DNA of 64,000 nucleotides from Chryseobacterium binzhouense (GCF_007474545.1 NZ_VKOG01000001.1:1178001-1242000); one strand, 5' to 3'. Shown: positions 9,471-19,070, counted from the first letter of the stretch. The notes: generated from the sequence alone by a model not told the origin. Translations and numbers: made by a program.

Positions 9471-10238
9471 TTAAATGAGATCTATTTTGCCTCTGAAAAC
9501 CTGTTTAGCAGGACCTTCCAGCCATATTTTTTGAAATTTACCTTCATTTTTTTCTGCATAAACTTTCAGGTTGCCTCCTAAAGTTTTTACTTTGATGGAG
9601 GTTAGATTGTTTTTTTGCAGAAAAGTTAAAGCAGAAGCTGTAACTCCTGTGCCACAACTGTAAGTTTCATCTTCAACGCCTCGTTCATAGGTTCTTACAA
9701 ATATTTCGTTATCAGAAATTTTTTCTACAAAATTGACATTAATGCCTTTTTCACAATAATTTTCGGAGTTTCTAATCCTATTTCCTTCAGCAAAAACATT
9801 GTAGTTGGCAATATCTTCAACGTATTTCACGTAATGAGGGGATCCTGTATTCAAAACAAAATCTTCTCCGTCAGAAGAAATGCTTTCAACATCAATCATT
9901 TTTAGTTTGACAACTCCGTTATGTATTTCGGCTTCATGTTCCCCGTCAATAGCTATGAAAGTGCATTTTTCCTCGAAAATATCCAGAAAAAAAGCAAATG
10001 CGACCAAGCATCTGCCACCATTTCCGCACATGGTGCTTTCTCCGCCATCCGAGTTATAGTAAACCATTTTAAAATCGTACCGGTCATCATTTTCTAAAAG
10101 AATGAGACCGTCTGCGCCAATTCCGAATCTTCTGTCACAAAGTTTTTCAATTGTTTTTTGATCTTTAGGAAACTGTAGATCCCGGTTGTCAATCATTACA
10201 AAGTCGTTTCCGGTTCCCTGATATTTATAGAATTCCAT
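9471..10238 (-). CDS. dapF: Diaminopimelate epimerase
   Basis: Converts LL-diaminopimelate to the meso form used for lysine and peptidoglycan. The protein is 255 residues, slightly short but within the family range. Both active-site cysteines are present: Cys71 in 'STMCGNGGRC' and Cys195 in 'ETYSCGTGVTASAL'. The N-terminal 'YQGTGNDFVMIDN' is the standard opening. The gene is preceded by an exact TAnnTTTG box 29 bases before the start and is followed by mltG, so a dapF-mltG operon is likely. Confidence 0.96.
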   Translation of the reverse strand: MEFYKYQGTGNDFVMIDNRDLQFPKDQKTIEKLCDRRFGIGADGLILLENDDRYDFKMVYYNSDGGESTMCGNGGRCLVAFAFFLDIFEEKCTFIAIDGEHEAEIHNGVVKLKMIDVESISSDGEDFVLNTGSPHYVKYVEDIANYNVFAEGNRIRNSENYCEKGINVNFVEKISDNEIFVRTYERGVEDETYSCGTGVTASALTFLQKNNLTSIKVKTLGGNLKVYAEKNEGKFQKIWLEGPAKQVFRGKIDLI

Positions 10239-10266
10239 TACACTTGAATTTTGTTATAAAAACCTG

Positions 10267-10274
10267 CAAAATTA
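10267..10274 (-). promoter_or_regulatory. Predicted -7 box for dapF-mltG
   Basis: On the minus strand the bases read TAATTTTG, an exact match to the Bacteroidetes -7 consensus TAnnTTTG, 28 bases before the dapF ATG. I did not find a clear -33 TTG at ideal spacing, so the assignment rests on the -7 element and its position. Confidence 0.5.
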
Positions 10275-10286
10275 CTTTATTTTATA

Positions 10287-10316
10287 TGAAAAAACGAACA
10301 GCAGATCTGTTCGTTT
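10287..10316 (-). terminator. Terminator of the pnuC-lipoprotein unit
   Basis: AAACGAACAG (10292-10301) and CTGTTCGTTT (10307-10316) form a perfect 10-bp stem with a five-base loop. Read on the minus strand the stem is followed by a run of six T, as expected for an intrinsic terminator after the lipoprotein gene. Confidence 0.85.
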
Positions 10317-10335
10317 ATTTATTATTTGATGAATG

Positions 10336-10881
10336 CTATCTTCTGAATCCGCCATTTTGATTATTTTGATTATTTTGGTTGGTGTTTTGCGGTGCTTCTG
10401 ATCTGTTTCCTGCCGGATTGCTGTTTCTAAAACCGCTTCCATTGCTGTTTCTCGGTGCCTGTTGCGGAGGCTTTTGAGGAGATTGATTTCTGTAGCCGCT
10501 GTTTCCCTGTGTATTTCTGTTAGGGTTTCTGAATCCGCTGTTGTTGGTATTATTTCTTGGGTTGTTATTATTGGGGACATTTCTGAAACCACTATTTTCC
10601 CGAGGTATATTGGAGTTTTGACGTTCAAGATATATTCTTGTTCTGTTGTTCCCATAATAATAAGGAATGCCGTTATCATAATAGTATCTCATGTCATTAC
10701 GATAATAATAACCATCATTTCCAAAATATCCGCCGTTGCCGTAATATCCTTGCGGAGCGTAATAATATCCGTTATCATAGTAAGGTTCTCCGTAAGTTGC
10801 ATAACCTGTATTGTAAGCGGAGCATGCCGTGAGACTTGCGGTAAGACTTAATCCTAAAACTATTTTTATTATATTTTTCAT
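10336..10881 (-). CDS. Putative lipoprotein with Tyr/Gly-rich and GFRN-repeat regions
   Basis: A protein of 181 residues. A lipoprotein signal ends in LTAC with Cys20 as the acylation site. It has no DEK-type lipoprotein export signal that I can identify after the cysteine. Residues 22-80 are very rich in Tyr and Gly (YYDNGYYYAPQGYYGNGG type). The C-terminal half is an Asn/Pro/Gln-rich linker in which a short tag recurs at residues 98-101, 116-119, 129-132, 150-153 and 178-181 as GFRN, GFRN, GYRN, GFRN and GFRR. I recognise no enzyme domain. Its start overlaps the pnuC stop by four bases, so the two are probably co-translated. It may be a surface or periplasmic structural protein, but this is a guess. 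Confidence 0.75.
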   Translation of the reverse strand: MKNIIKIVLGLSLTASLTACSAYNTGYATYGEPYYDNGYYYAPQGYYGNGGYFGNDGYYYRNDMRYYYDNGIPYYYGNNRTRIYLERQNSNIPRENSGFRNVPNNNNPRNNTNNSGFRNPNRNTQGNSGYRNQSPQKPPQQAPRNSNGSGFRNSNPAGNRSEAPQNTNQNNQNNQNGGFRR

Positions 10882-11555
10882 AACTGTATTGTTCTTTTAT
10901 TAGTATAACTATTCTTCCAGGCAACAAATCCTACGATTGCCATAACAGTAAATACCAAATATTGAACCGAAGTGATTCCGTACCCTTTATAAATATACAT
11001 AGGGATAGATGCAAGATCTCCTACAATCCAGAAAATCCAGCTCTCAATACGTCTTCTCGCCATAAGCCACATTCCCACCAAAAAAATGGAGGTAATAAAT
11101 ATATCCAGCCAGTTTGCCCAGTCAAGATGATGAACTCCTACTGTGACCTTATCAATAGAAAAGCCGTTTTCAATAAAAGGCTTATAATAATAAATGAGAG
11201 TTATTAAAATTAAGCTCACCATAAAAAGAGCAAAAGATAAAATCCATTCTTTTTTTGAAGCCCAGTCTACGGTTACATGAATCTGATCCTCAGAATTTTT
11301 AGCCCACAAAATCCAGCCGTAAATACTCATTACCGTATAATAGATGTTGATAATGCAGTCACCAATCAATCCGGCGATATATAAAAGATAAACATAAATA
11401 ACGGTGGAAACAATTCCCGTAGGATAAACCCAGATATTTTTTTTAATAGAAAAAAATACACTCAAAATTCCCAATAGAGTTCCTGTAATTTCAAGAGTGA
11501 TTTGCAAAATGTCTGCAGTTTCATAAGGCTTTATGAAAAAATCATATAAATTCAT
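10878..11555 (-). CDS. pnuC: PnuC-family nicotinamide riboside transporter
   Basis: A membrane protein of 225 residues with about seven hydrophobic segments. The C-terminal part shows the PnuC pattern 'GMWLMARRRIESWIFWIVGD' and then a short helix, with the Trp and Asn residues that bind the pyridine nucleoside expected in 'DWANWLD'. The family imports nicotinamide riboside for NAD synthesis by facilitated diffusion. No NadR-type kinase is next to it. The gene is immediately upstream of, and overlaps, a lipoprotein gene. I see no riboswitch-like structure in the 100 bases before it. Confidence 0.88.
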   Translation of the reverse strand: MNLYDFFIKPYETADILQITLEITGTLLGILSVFFSIKKNIWVYPTGIVSTVIYVYLLYIAGLIGDCIINIYYTVMSIYGWILWAKNSEDQIHVTVDWASKKEWILSFALFMVSLILITLIYYYKPFIENGFSIDKVTVGVHHLDWANWLDIFITSIFLVGMWLMARRRIESWIFWIVGDLASIPMYIYKGYGITSVQYLVFTVMAIVGFVAWKNSYTNKRTIQL

Positions 11556-11716
11556 GGTTTAAAAATAACTAAAAAAACAGATAATTAAAATGAATAGAAA
11601 TGGGTGTAAATCAGTTTTTTATATTTTTAAAGTTAAATTAATTTGCGAAAATCAGTCATTAAATGTTAATATCTCTAAATTTTTTATATTTTCGTAAATC
11701 TTTAATAAATAGAAAC

Positions 11717-13225
11717 ATGTCGAATATTTGGAAAACTAAACCACTCGGAGCCTATGAGGCGGATATGAAAAAAAGTGAACTCAAACGAGTTCTGGGCAAG
11801 TGGAGTTTAACTGCCATAGGTATTGGAGCAATCATTGGAGGCGGTATTTTTGTACTTACGGGAACGGGAGCTTATTATCATGCAGGTCCCGCATTAGCAT
11901 TGTCTTTTGTAGTTGCAGGTATTGCCTGTATTTTTGCTGCGTTGTGTTATGCAGAATTTGCAGCATTATTGCCTGTTGAAGGTTCTGCTTATGCGTATGC
12001 TTATGGTACAGTGGGTGAAGTTTTTGCATGGCTGATTGGATGGGGATTAGTTCTCGAATATGCAATGGGCTCTATGACGGTTGCTGTTTCATGGTCGGGA
12101 TATTTTAATAAATTCCTGAAAATTATCAATGTTGAACTGCCGTATTATCTTACCAATGACTTTGCTACTGCAAAACAATATGCGGTGAGTCATGGTCTTA
12201 CGGAACCTTCATTTGCATTCAACCTTCCTGCGTTTCTGATTGTTTTGATCGTGACGTCTATATTGGTAAAAGGCACAAAAGAAGCTGCAGGAGCAAATAA
12301 TATGATTGTAATTCTGAAAACTTCTGTTGTAGTTTTTGTAATTGTTGTAGGTGCACTTTTCATCAATATGGATAATCTTACACCATTTATTCCGGACGAG
12401 AAAATGATCATTCAGTCTGATGGTAAATTAGGACCGGCTTACGGTTTTAATGGTATTATTGCCGGTGCAGCTGCTGTATTTTTTGCTTATATAGGCTTTG
12501 ATGCTGTTTCAACTCAGGCTGCGGAAGCAAAAAATCCAAGAAAAGATATACCATTTGCGATTATTGTTTCGTTATTAGTATGTACAGCTTTATATATTCT
12601 TATGTCTCTTGTACTTACGGGGATGATGAGTTACAAAGATTTCGGAATTGTACCGGATGCGTTAACAGCTCCTGTTGCTGTTGCTTTTGAAAAAGCTACC
12701 GGAATGGATTGGGCAGTAATATTGATTACAGTTGCTGCTACGATTGGATTAATTTCTGTGCTTCTTGTAATGATGTTGGGACAGTCAAGAATATTTTTAG
12801 GAATGGCTAAAGACGGTTTGTTGCCGAAAATGTTCAAAGAAATTCACCCGGTGAGAAAAACTCCTTATAAAAATACTATACTATTAGGAATTATTGTAGC
12901 TACTGTGGCAGCCCTTACACCTATCAGTACATTAGTTCATATGTGTAGTTTCGGAACTCTTTTCGCATTCACAATGGTTTGCTTTGCTGTTTGGTTGCTT
13001 AGAGTAAAAAAACCTGAATTAAAAAGAGGATTCAAAACTCCGATGCTTCCTGTAGTAGCATCATTGGGAATTTTAATCAACATCTATCTAATTGTCAATC
13101 TGGAAATCACTGCCATTTACATGGCGATAGGCTGGCTGGCTTTGGGACTTCTTATTTACTTCTTATACGGAAAACGAAATAGTGTTCTAAACCAGGGTGG
13201 TTATGATGAATTTATAGAAAATTAA
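11717..13225 (+). CDS. APC-superfamily amino acid permease
   Basis: A membrane transporter with about 12-13 helices. The chosen start gives 502 residues. An upstream ATG at 11663 would add 18 residues of poor composition, whereas 'MSNIWKTKPLGAYEADMKKSELKRVLGKW' is the typical start of bacterial cationic amino acid permeases. Diagnostic motifs are 'AIGIGAIIGGGIFVLTG' in helix 1, the substrate-binding unwound segment, and 'YIGFDAVSTQAAEAKNPRKD' in helix 6. The family usually exchanges or takes up amino acids, but the specific substrate is not clear. It is monocistronic and is followed by a strong terminator. Confidence 0.9.
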   Translation: MSNIWKTKPLGAYEADMKKSELKRVLGKWSLTAIGIGAIIGGGIFVLTGTGAYYHAGPALALSFVVAGIACIFAALCYAEFAALLPVEGSAYAYAYGTVGEVFAWLIGWGLVLEYAMGSMTVAVSWSGYFNKFLKIINVELPYYLTNDFATAKQYAVSHGLTEPSFAFNLPAFLIVLIVTSILVKGTKEAAGANNMIVILKTSVVVFVIVVGALFINMDNLTPFIPDEKMIIQSDGKLGPAYGFNGIIAGAAAVFFAYIGFDAVSTQAAEAKNPRKDIPFAIIVSLLVCTALYILMSLVLTGMMSYKDFGIVPDALTAPVAVAFEKATGMDWAVILITVAATIGLISVLLVMMLGQSRIFLGMAKDGLLPKMFKEIHPVRKTPYKNTILLGIIVATVAALTPISTLVHMCSFGTLFAFTMVCFAVWLLRVKKPELKRGFKTPMLPVVASLGILINIYLIVNLEITAIYMAIGWLALGLLIYFLYGKRNSVLNQGGYDEFIEN

Positions 13226-13245
13226 ATTATCAATATACATATATA

Positions 13246-13278
13246 ATCCGCAGTTATTTCTGCGGATTTTTTATTTTT
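13246..13278 (+). terminator. Terminator after the amino acid permease
   Basis: ATCCGCAG (13246-13253) and CTGCGGAT (13260-13267) form an 8-bp GC-rich stem with a TTATTT loop, followed by TTTTTATTTTT. This is a classic intrinsic terminator. Confidence 0.9.
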
Positions 13279-13284
13279 ACAGAT

Positions 13285-14319
13285 ATGAAAAAAATAATAA
13301 TTCTTTTTTGTCTGACTTTAAATCTCTTTTTGTTTTCTCAGAAAATTGAAAGTTTTAAAACTATATTCAATGACAAGATAAGCATCAGAGCCATTGAACT
13401 ATACGATAACAAAATTTGGTATAGCGGAACAGATTCTAAATTTGGGTATGTTGACTTAAAAAAGCCGCAGAACCAAAAACAGATCAGACTTTCTGAAAAG
13501 AAACTTCAATTTAGAACTCTGGCTCAGGATATAACATCATTTTATGCTGTCAATATTGAAAGTCCTGCTTATTTTTTCAAGATCAATAAGAAAACACTTA
13601 CTTCGGAAATCATTTATACAGATACAACGAAAACAGCTTTTTATGATGCTTTACATTTTGTAAGTGATGACTTGGCTTTTTCATTTAGTGATACCGATAA
13701 AAGTTTAAAATTGAGATTGCTGGAAATTTTTCCTAAAAAGAATAGTTATAAACCTTCCGGTTTCATATCCCGGAATGGAAAATTAATGATGAATGAAGGT
13801 GAAGCTGCTTTTGCAGCCAGTAATACCAATTTGGCATCTTACAAAGAATATTTATGGCTGGGAACAGGAGGTGGTTCAGCAAGAATTTTTAAATTTAATT
13901 TGAGATCTCAATATGCGGAAATCTTTGAAACTGGATTTATTCAGGATTCAGAATCTCAAGGTATCTATTCCATAGATTTTGCCGATGCAAACTTCGGAAT
14001 TGCTGTAGGAGGCGATTATACAAAACAGGAGGCAAATGTTAATAATATTGCCACTACGCAAAATGGCGGTAAAAGCTGGAAGATTCAAGCATCAGGAAAT
14101 AATGCAGGTTACACTACTTGTGTGAAAATAAAACCCGGATCAAAAGGTAAAGACATCATTTCTGTCGGAGATCAGCATATCAGTTATTCATCGGATTATG
14201 GAAAAACATGGCAGAAAATTTCTGATGAAAAAGGTTTTTACGTCTGCCGTTGGATTGATCAAAACACAGTAGCTTTTGCAGGAAAAAATAAAATTTCTAT
14301 AATGAAGCTTATATTCTAG
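13285..14319 (+). CDS. Exported BNR/beta-propeller-like protein
   Basis: A protein of 344 residues with an N-terminal signal sequence (about 1-18, ending LFSQK). The body is beta-rich with repeated 'S-x-D-x-G-x-T-W' style Asp-box elements, clearest in 'TTQNGGKSWKI' and 'YSSDYGKTWQKIS', which mark BNR or YCF48-like propeller blades. Proteins of this type are annotated as oxidoreductases or photosystem-stability-like proteins in many Bacteroidetes, but no catalytic residues are evident here. It is expected in the periplasm or at the cell surface. It stands alone, just after a terminator, and has no sorting domain. Confidence 0.75.
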   Translation: MKKIIILFCLTLNLFLFSQKIESFKTIFNDKISIRAIELYDNKIWYSGTDSKFGYVDLKKPQNQKQIRLSEKKLQFRTLAQDITSFYAVNIESPAYFFKINKKTLTSEIIYTDTTKTAFYDALHFVSDDLAFSFSDTDKSLKLRLLEIFPKKNSYKPSGFISRNGKLMMNEGEAAFAASNTNLASYKEYLWLGTGGGSARIFKFNLRSQYAEIFETGFIQDSESQGIYSIDFADANFGIAVGGDYTKQEANVNNIATTQNGGKSWKIQASGNNAGYTTCVKIKPGSKGKDIISVGDQHISYSSDYGKTWQKISDEKGFYVCRWIDQNTVAFAGKNKISIMKLIF

Positions 14320-14367
14320 ATGCTCAAACTCATACGGATTGATAGTCTTTATTTCAGAAGTATTGGT

Positions 14368-14375
14368 TAATTTTG
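14368..14375 (+). promoter_or_regulatory. Predicted -7 box for hemN
   Basis: TAATTTTG is an exact TAnnTTTG match about 48 bases before the hemN ATG. A -33 TTG at the right spacing is not obvious, so confidence is moderate. Confidence 0.4.
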
Positions 14376-14422
14376 CAGGATGAATTTTTTTAATTCATAT
14401 TAATCATTTATTTTAATTCTGC

Positions 14423-15781
14423 ATGAGTTCATTAGTTGATAAATATAATATTCCCGGTCCTCGATACACTTCTTATCCTACTGTTCCTTATTGGGACGAG
14501 TTTACTTTTTCCCGCGAAGAATGGAAATCAAGTGTGATAAAATCTTTTAATGAAAGTAATTCGGAAGAAGGAATTTCAATTTATATCCATCTTCCTTTTT
14601 GTGAAGCACTGTGTACTTTCTGCGCTTGCCACAAAAGAATTACAAAACAGCACAGCGTGGAAATTCCTTATCTGGAAAGTGTTTTGAAAGAATGGACGCT
14701 TTACCTGCAGTTGTTTAGTGAAAAGCCAAAATTAAAAGAGCTTCATTTAGGAGGTGGAACTCCCACTTTTTTTTCACCTCAAAACTTAAAAACTTTGCTG
14801 GAAGGAATTTTTGAAACTGTTGAAATTTCAGACAAGCCAGAATTTTCTTTTGAAGGGCATCCGAATAACACCACAAGAGAACATCTGCAGACTTTGTATG
14901 ATCTTGGTTTCCGAAGAGCAAGTTTCGGCGTTCAGGATTATGATCTGAAAGTACAGAAAGCCATTAACAGGATTCAGCCTTTCGAGAAAGTAAAAGAAGT
15001 TACAGAATTGGCAAGAGAAATTGGATACACGGGAGTGAGCCACGATTTGGTTTTCGGACTTCCGCACCAGCATTGGGATGCAATGGAATATACCATTCGA
15101 AAAACTTTAGAACTGAAGCCAGATCGTCTTGCATTTTACTCTTACGCTCATGTTCCGTGGGTAAAAGGGGTGGGACAGCGTGGTTTTGATGAAAATGACC
15201 TTCCAAGCGGAGAAGAAAAACGCCGTTTATACGAAGATGGTAAAAAGCTTTTGCAGGAATTGGGATATATTGAAGTCGGGATGGATCATTTTTCTCTTGA
15301 ACACGATGATCTTTACCAGTCTTTAATTCAAAAGAAATTACACAGAAATTTCATGGGCTATACGTCAAGTAAAACTCAGCTTATGGTAGGATTGGGTATG
15401 TCATCTATTTCAGATTCATGGTATGCTTTTGCACAAAACGTAAAAACAGTGGAAGAGTATCAGAAGATGGTTGAAGAGGGAGAAATTCCTGTAGTGAAAG
15501 GTCATATACTTAATGATGAAGATTTGCTGATCAGAAGAAATATTTTAAATCTGATGTGTCAGCTGGAAACAACATTTCAAGACATTAATGCAATTCCCGA
15601 ACTTCAGAATGCTTTTGCTATGCTGGATGAAATGCAGCGGGATGAATTGGTGGAAATCAACGGGAATCAGATAAAAATAACAGAAAAAGGCAGAGCTTTT
15701 ACCAGAAATGTTGCAATGGTTTTTGATCTCAGAATGATGAGAAATAAACCGGAAACAAGAATTTTTTCAATGACTATTTAA
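14423..15781 (+). CDS. hemN: Oxygen-independent coproporphyrinogen III oxidase
   Basis: A radical-SAM enzyme that decarboxylates coproporphyrinogen III to protoporphyrinogen IX without oxygen. The protein is 452 residues, the length of true HemN rather than the shorter HemW. The iron-sulphur motif is complete: Cys60, Cys64 and Cys67 in 'FCEALCTFCACHKR', with the extra Cys69 that is typical of HemN. The N-terminal 'YNIPGPRYTSYPT' is a HemN hallmark, and 'LGGGTPTFFSP' is the SAM-contacting part. The gene stands alone. It gives the cell a low-oxygen route for haem synthesis. Confidence 0.95.
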   Translation: MSSLVDKYNIPGPRYTSYPTVPYWDEFTFSREEWKSSVIKSFNESNSEEGISIYIHLPFCEALCTFCACHKRITKQHSVEIPYLESVLKEWTLYLQLFSEKPKLKELHLGGGTPTFFSPQNLKTLLEGIFETVEISDKPEFSFEGHPNNTTREHLQTLYDLGFRRASFGVQDYDLKVQKAINRIQPFEKVKEVTELAREIGYTGVSHDLVFGLPHQHWDAMEYTIRKTLELKPDRLAFYSYAHVPWVKGVGQRGFDENDLPSGEEKRRLYEDGKKLLQELGYIEVGMDHFSLEHDDLYQSLIQKKLHRNFMGYTSSKTQLMVGLGMSSISDSWYAFAQNVKTVEEYQKMVEEGEIPVVKGHILNDEDLLIRRNILNLMCQLETTFQDINAIPELQNAFAMLDEMQRDELVEINGNQIKITEKGRAFTRNVAMVFDLRMMRNKPETRIFSMTI

Positions 15782-16029
15782 TGAATTTAAAATTGATTAA
15801 GAAACATATACAAATTAATTGCTTGGATAATCTCTGAGCAATTTTTTATTTTACGTGCTTAGGTATTCTCTTAAATACAGTTTTGAAAACTGACAATTTA
15901 TATGAAATTTACATTAAGTTTCATTTAAACATCAAAAATACTTTCACATTTTATCAAAAATATGCCTGAATATATCTGAAAATAAACGATTTCTACCGTT
16001 AAAAATTCATAAAATATCAATAAAATCAT

Positions 16030-16037
16030 TATATTTG
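16030..16037 (+). promoter_or_regulatory. Predicted -7 box for secDF
   Basis: TATATTTG, an exact TAnnTTTG match, lies 29 bases before the secDF ATG in a 285-base intergenic stretch that otherwise shows only AT-rich sequence. Confidence 0.55.
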
Positions 16038-16066
16038 CCGACTTAATTTAACGTAGTTATAACAAA

Positions 16067-18961
16067 ATGCAAGGAAAAGGACTTATTACAATTGTTGCTA
16101 TTGTATTAGGGCTAATATGCTTAAATGAGCTATTGCCAACCTGGTACGCAAGCAAAATTGAATCGCAGATTGAAGCTGCGAACGGGAACGAGAAAGAGAT
16201 CAAACGATTAAAAGAAGATACTCTTCATCTGGGTTTTACAGATCTTTATTACTCTAAAGCGAAAGACAAAGAAATGAAACTTGGTCTTGACCTGAAAGGA
16301 GGTATCAATGTACTTTTGGAGATCAATCAGAGAGATTTGGTAAGTGATTTAACCAATTATTCTACCAATCCTGTTCTTATTGAAGCTCTAAACAGAACAG
16401 ATGAAGTACAGAAAAACTCTTCAAAATCATATATAGATAACTTCTTCGTTGAGTTTGATGCAGTAAATAAAGCTAAAGGAGCTAACCTTAAACTTGCGGA
16501 TCCTGAGATTTTCGGAAATACCAATCTTTCTGAAATCAAATTCAATACAACGGATGACCAGGTTAAAAGCATCGTTAAAAAAAGAATTGATCTTTCTGTA
16601 GGTACTGCTTTTGAAGTAATCAGAACCAGAATTGATAAATTAGGAGCTATACAGCCCAATGTACAGAGAGTTCCCGGAACAGCGAGAATTTCTGTAGAAA
16701 TGCCGGGAATGAAAGATATTGATAAGGTGAAAAAAATGCTTCAGACTTCCGCAAAACTTCAGTTTTGGGAAATACAGCAGATCCCGGAAGTGGCACCTTA
16801 TTTCCAGACTATTACCACAACAATTGCCGCAAAAGGAGATTCTATGGGAGTTGCAAAAAATGTAAACTTCATGAATCTTTTGCAGTTGGACAAACTAAAA
16901 ACCAATGGTGTTGCAAGTGTGAAATTATCTGACACTGCAACTGTAAATAAAATCCTTAACAGCAAAGTAGCACAGTCTTTAAGACCGGCAAACATTAAAT
17001 ATACCCAATTTATGTGGGGATATAAGCCGGAAGCTACAGACGAAAACAGTCTTGTTTTATATGCTATCAGAGGAAATATTAATCAAAAAGCACCTGTAGA
17101 CGGAGCAGTAGAGACAGCTAACATCAGCTATGATGAATTGGGCAGAGTAGTTGTAGATATGCAGATGGATTCTAAAGGCGCAAAAGACTGGAAAACGCTT
17201 ACAGAGAAAAACGTAGGAAAACCGGTTGCTGTAACTTTGGACAACAGAGTGTATACTGCACCTAATGTTGTTGGTGCAATTCCTAACGGAAGAACTCAGA
17301 TTTCAGGGAATTTTTCTCAGGATGAGGCGAAAGAATTAGTAGATGTTTTAGGAGCAGGTAAACTTCCTGCAGGAGCAAAAGTAGTTCAGGCAACACAGGT
17401 TGGTCCTTCTTTAGGTCAGGAGTCTATTGATGCCGGTGTGGTTTCATTTGCTATTGCATTCCTTATTATCATTGTTTATATTATTTTCTATTATGGAGGA
17501 GCGGGTGTTTATGCAGTAATTGCAATGATCATCAACTTATTCTACATTTTTGGAATTATGGATTCCGGAGACTTTACATTGACACTTCCTGGTATTGCGG
17601 GTATAGTACTTACTATGGCAATGGCAGTAGATACGAATGTTATTATTTACGAAAGAACAAAAGAGGAACTCTTCGCAGGAAAAAGTATATTTGAGGCATA
17701 TAAAGACGGTTTCAAGCATGCTTTAAATGCAATTATTGATGGTCACCTTACAACTTTATTAACGGCAGTAGTATTATTTTTCTTCGGAACGGGACCTATT
17801 AAAGGTTTTGCATTGACGTTGATGATTGGTATTGTAATGACATTATTTACTTCAGTAGCATTATCAAGAGTAATGATCTTTTCAAGACTGGAAAAAGGAA
17901 AAGGTCTTTCCGTTTGGACAGCTCCTACTAAAAATCTTTTTAGAAATACGTGGATTGACTTCATTGGAAAGAGAAAAATTGCTTACGCTGTTTCAGCTAT
18001 TTTAACCGTAGTTAGCTTAATTTCAATTTTTACAAGCGGTTTCAAATATGGTATTGATTTTACTGGTGGTAGAAATTATATTATAAGATTTGATAAGCCG
18101 GTAAATGCGGAGGATATTGAAAGAAAATTGGTTCCGTTCTTCAAAACTGAAGATGGTAAAAACTCTTCGGTTGAAGTGAAAACTTTTGGTAATGACAATC
18201 AACTGAAAATCTCAACAGATTATCTGATCAATGATGAGTCTTTGAGAGCAGACCAGACTGTTGAGCAAAAATTATTTGAAGGATTAAAAGGTGATTTCTC
18301 ATCATCGACTACTTTGTCAGATTTCAAGAGCGCAGATAAAGGAAATACAGGAATTGTTTCATCAGAAAAAGTAGGACCTACCGTTGCTGATGATATTCAA
18401 AATCATGGTATTTTGGCAGTTGTTGCAGCTTTGGGAGGTATCTTTATTTATATCTTATTCAGATTTAGAAAATGGCAGTTTTCTTTGGGAGCGGTTGCGG
18501 CTTTATTCCACGATGCGATCATCATTTTGGGAGCTTATTCTCTACTTCATAGAATCATGCCTTTCAACATGGAAATCAATCAGGATTTCGTAGCTGCAAT
18601 TCTTACGGTATTGGGTTACTCCATTAATGATACGGTAATTATCTTCGACAGAATCAGGGAATATCTGAGAGAAAAGAAATCTGCAACCTTGGCAGGGCTT
18701 TTTGATGATTCTATCTCAAGCACTTTAGGAAGAACGTTCAATACAACACTTACTGTGTTATTGGTAATTCTTGCGATTTTCATCTTCGGAGGAGACAATT
18801 TAAGAGGATTTATGTTTGCTTTATTAATCGGTATTGGTTTCGGAGCTTACTCGTCTATCTTCATTGCTTCTGCAATTGCTTATGATTTCCTTAAAACAGG
18901 CAAAGAAGAAGAAGTAAAAGGCAGAACAACAACCAACAAAGAAGTTCTTTCTTCAAAATAA
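16067..18961 (+). CDS. secDF: Fused protein translocase subunit SecDF
   Basis: Uses the proton gradient to help pull exported proteins through SecYEG. The protein is 964 residues with SecD and SecF fused in one chain, as is usual in Bacteroidetes. The SecD half has one N-terminal membrane helix, a large periplasmic region with 'GLDLKGGINVLLEI', then five helices with 'AMAVDTNVIIYERTKEEL'. The SecF half begins near residue 630, with 'YGIDFTGGRNYIIRF' and then 'YSINDTVIIFDRIREYLREKK'. The conserved Asp and Arg residues that carry protons are present in both halves. It has its own -7 box and a strong terminator, so it is monocistronic. Confidence 0.97.
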   Translation: MQGKGLITIVAIVLGLICLNELLPTWYASKIESQIEAANGNEKEIKRLKEDTLHLGFTDLYYSKAKDKEMKLGLDLKGGINVLLEINQRDLVSDLTNYSTNPVLIEALNRTDEVQKNSSKSYIDNFFVEFDAVNKAKGANLKLADPEIFGNTNLSEIKFNTTDDQVKSIVKKRIDLSVGTAFEVIRTRIDKLGAIQPNVQRVPGTARISVEMPGMKDIDKVKKMLQTSAKLQFWEIQQIPEVAPYFQTITTTIAAKGDSMGVAKNVNFMNLLQLDKLKTNGVASVKLSDTATVNKILNSKVAQSLRPANIKYTQFMWGYKPEATDENSLVLYAIRGNINQKAPVDGAVETANISYDELGRVVVDMQMDSKGAKDWKTLTEKNVGKPVAVTLDNRVYTAPNVVGAIPNGRTQISGNFSQDEAKELVDVLGAGKLPAGAKVVQATQVGPSLGQESIDAGVVSFAIAFLIIIVYIIFYYGGAGVYAVIAMIINLFYIFGIMDSGDFTLTLPGIAGIVLTMAMAVDTNVIIYERTKEELFAGKSIFEAYKDGFKHALNAIIDGHLTTLLTAVVLFFFGTGPIKGFALTLMIGIVMTLFTSVALSRVMIFSRLEKGKGLSVWTAPTKNLFRNTWIDFIGKRKIAYAVSAILTVVSLISIFTSGFKYGIDFTGGRNYIIRFDKPVNAEDIERKLVPFFKTEDGKNSSVEVKTFGNDNQLKISTDYLINDESLRADQTVEQKLFEGLKGDFSSSTTLSDFKSADKGNTGIVSSEKVGPTVADDIQNHGILAVVAALGGIFIYILFRFRKWQFSLGAVAALFHDAIIILGAYSLLHRIMPFNMEINQDFVAAILTVLGYSINDTVIIFDRIREYLREKKSATLAGLFDDSISSTLGRTFNTTLTVLLVILAIFIFGGDNLRGFMFALLIGIGFGAYSSIFIASAIAYDFLKTGKEEEVKGRTTTNKEVLSSK

Positions 18962-18981
18962 TTTAAACTACATTAAATACT

Positions 18982-19015
18982 AAAAGAGTCTTTCAATTGA
19001 AAGGCTCTTTTTTTA
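18982..19015 (+). terminator. Terminator after secDF
   Basis: AAAAGAGTCTTTC (18982-18994) pairs with GAAAGGCTCTTTT (18999-19011) with one T.G wobble and a four-base loop, and the T run continues past the stem. Confidence 0.9.
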
Positions 19016-19070
19016 TGAGCTATTTATTTTTTAAACGGTAAAGTTTTAAAACAATAATCAAAATATTAAC

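Noticed and set aside
10272-10679. 135-codon minus-strand frame in another phase of the lipoprotein gene
   Set aside because: It reads through the terminator after the lipoprotein gene and has no signal or domain.
10462-10851. 129-codon plus-strand frame over the lipoprotein gene
   Set aside because: Antisense to the lipoprotein coding region. The Ile/Val-rich content is a by-product of the Asn/Tyr codons on the other strand.
11556-11716. Riboswitch before the amino acid permease or pnuC
   Set aside because: The gap is AT-rich without a stable hairpin set or a conserved aptamer motif that I can recognise.
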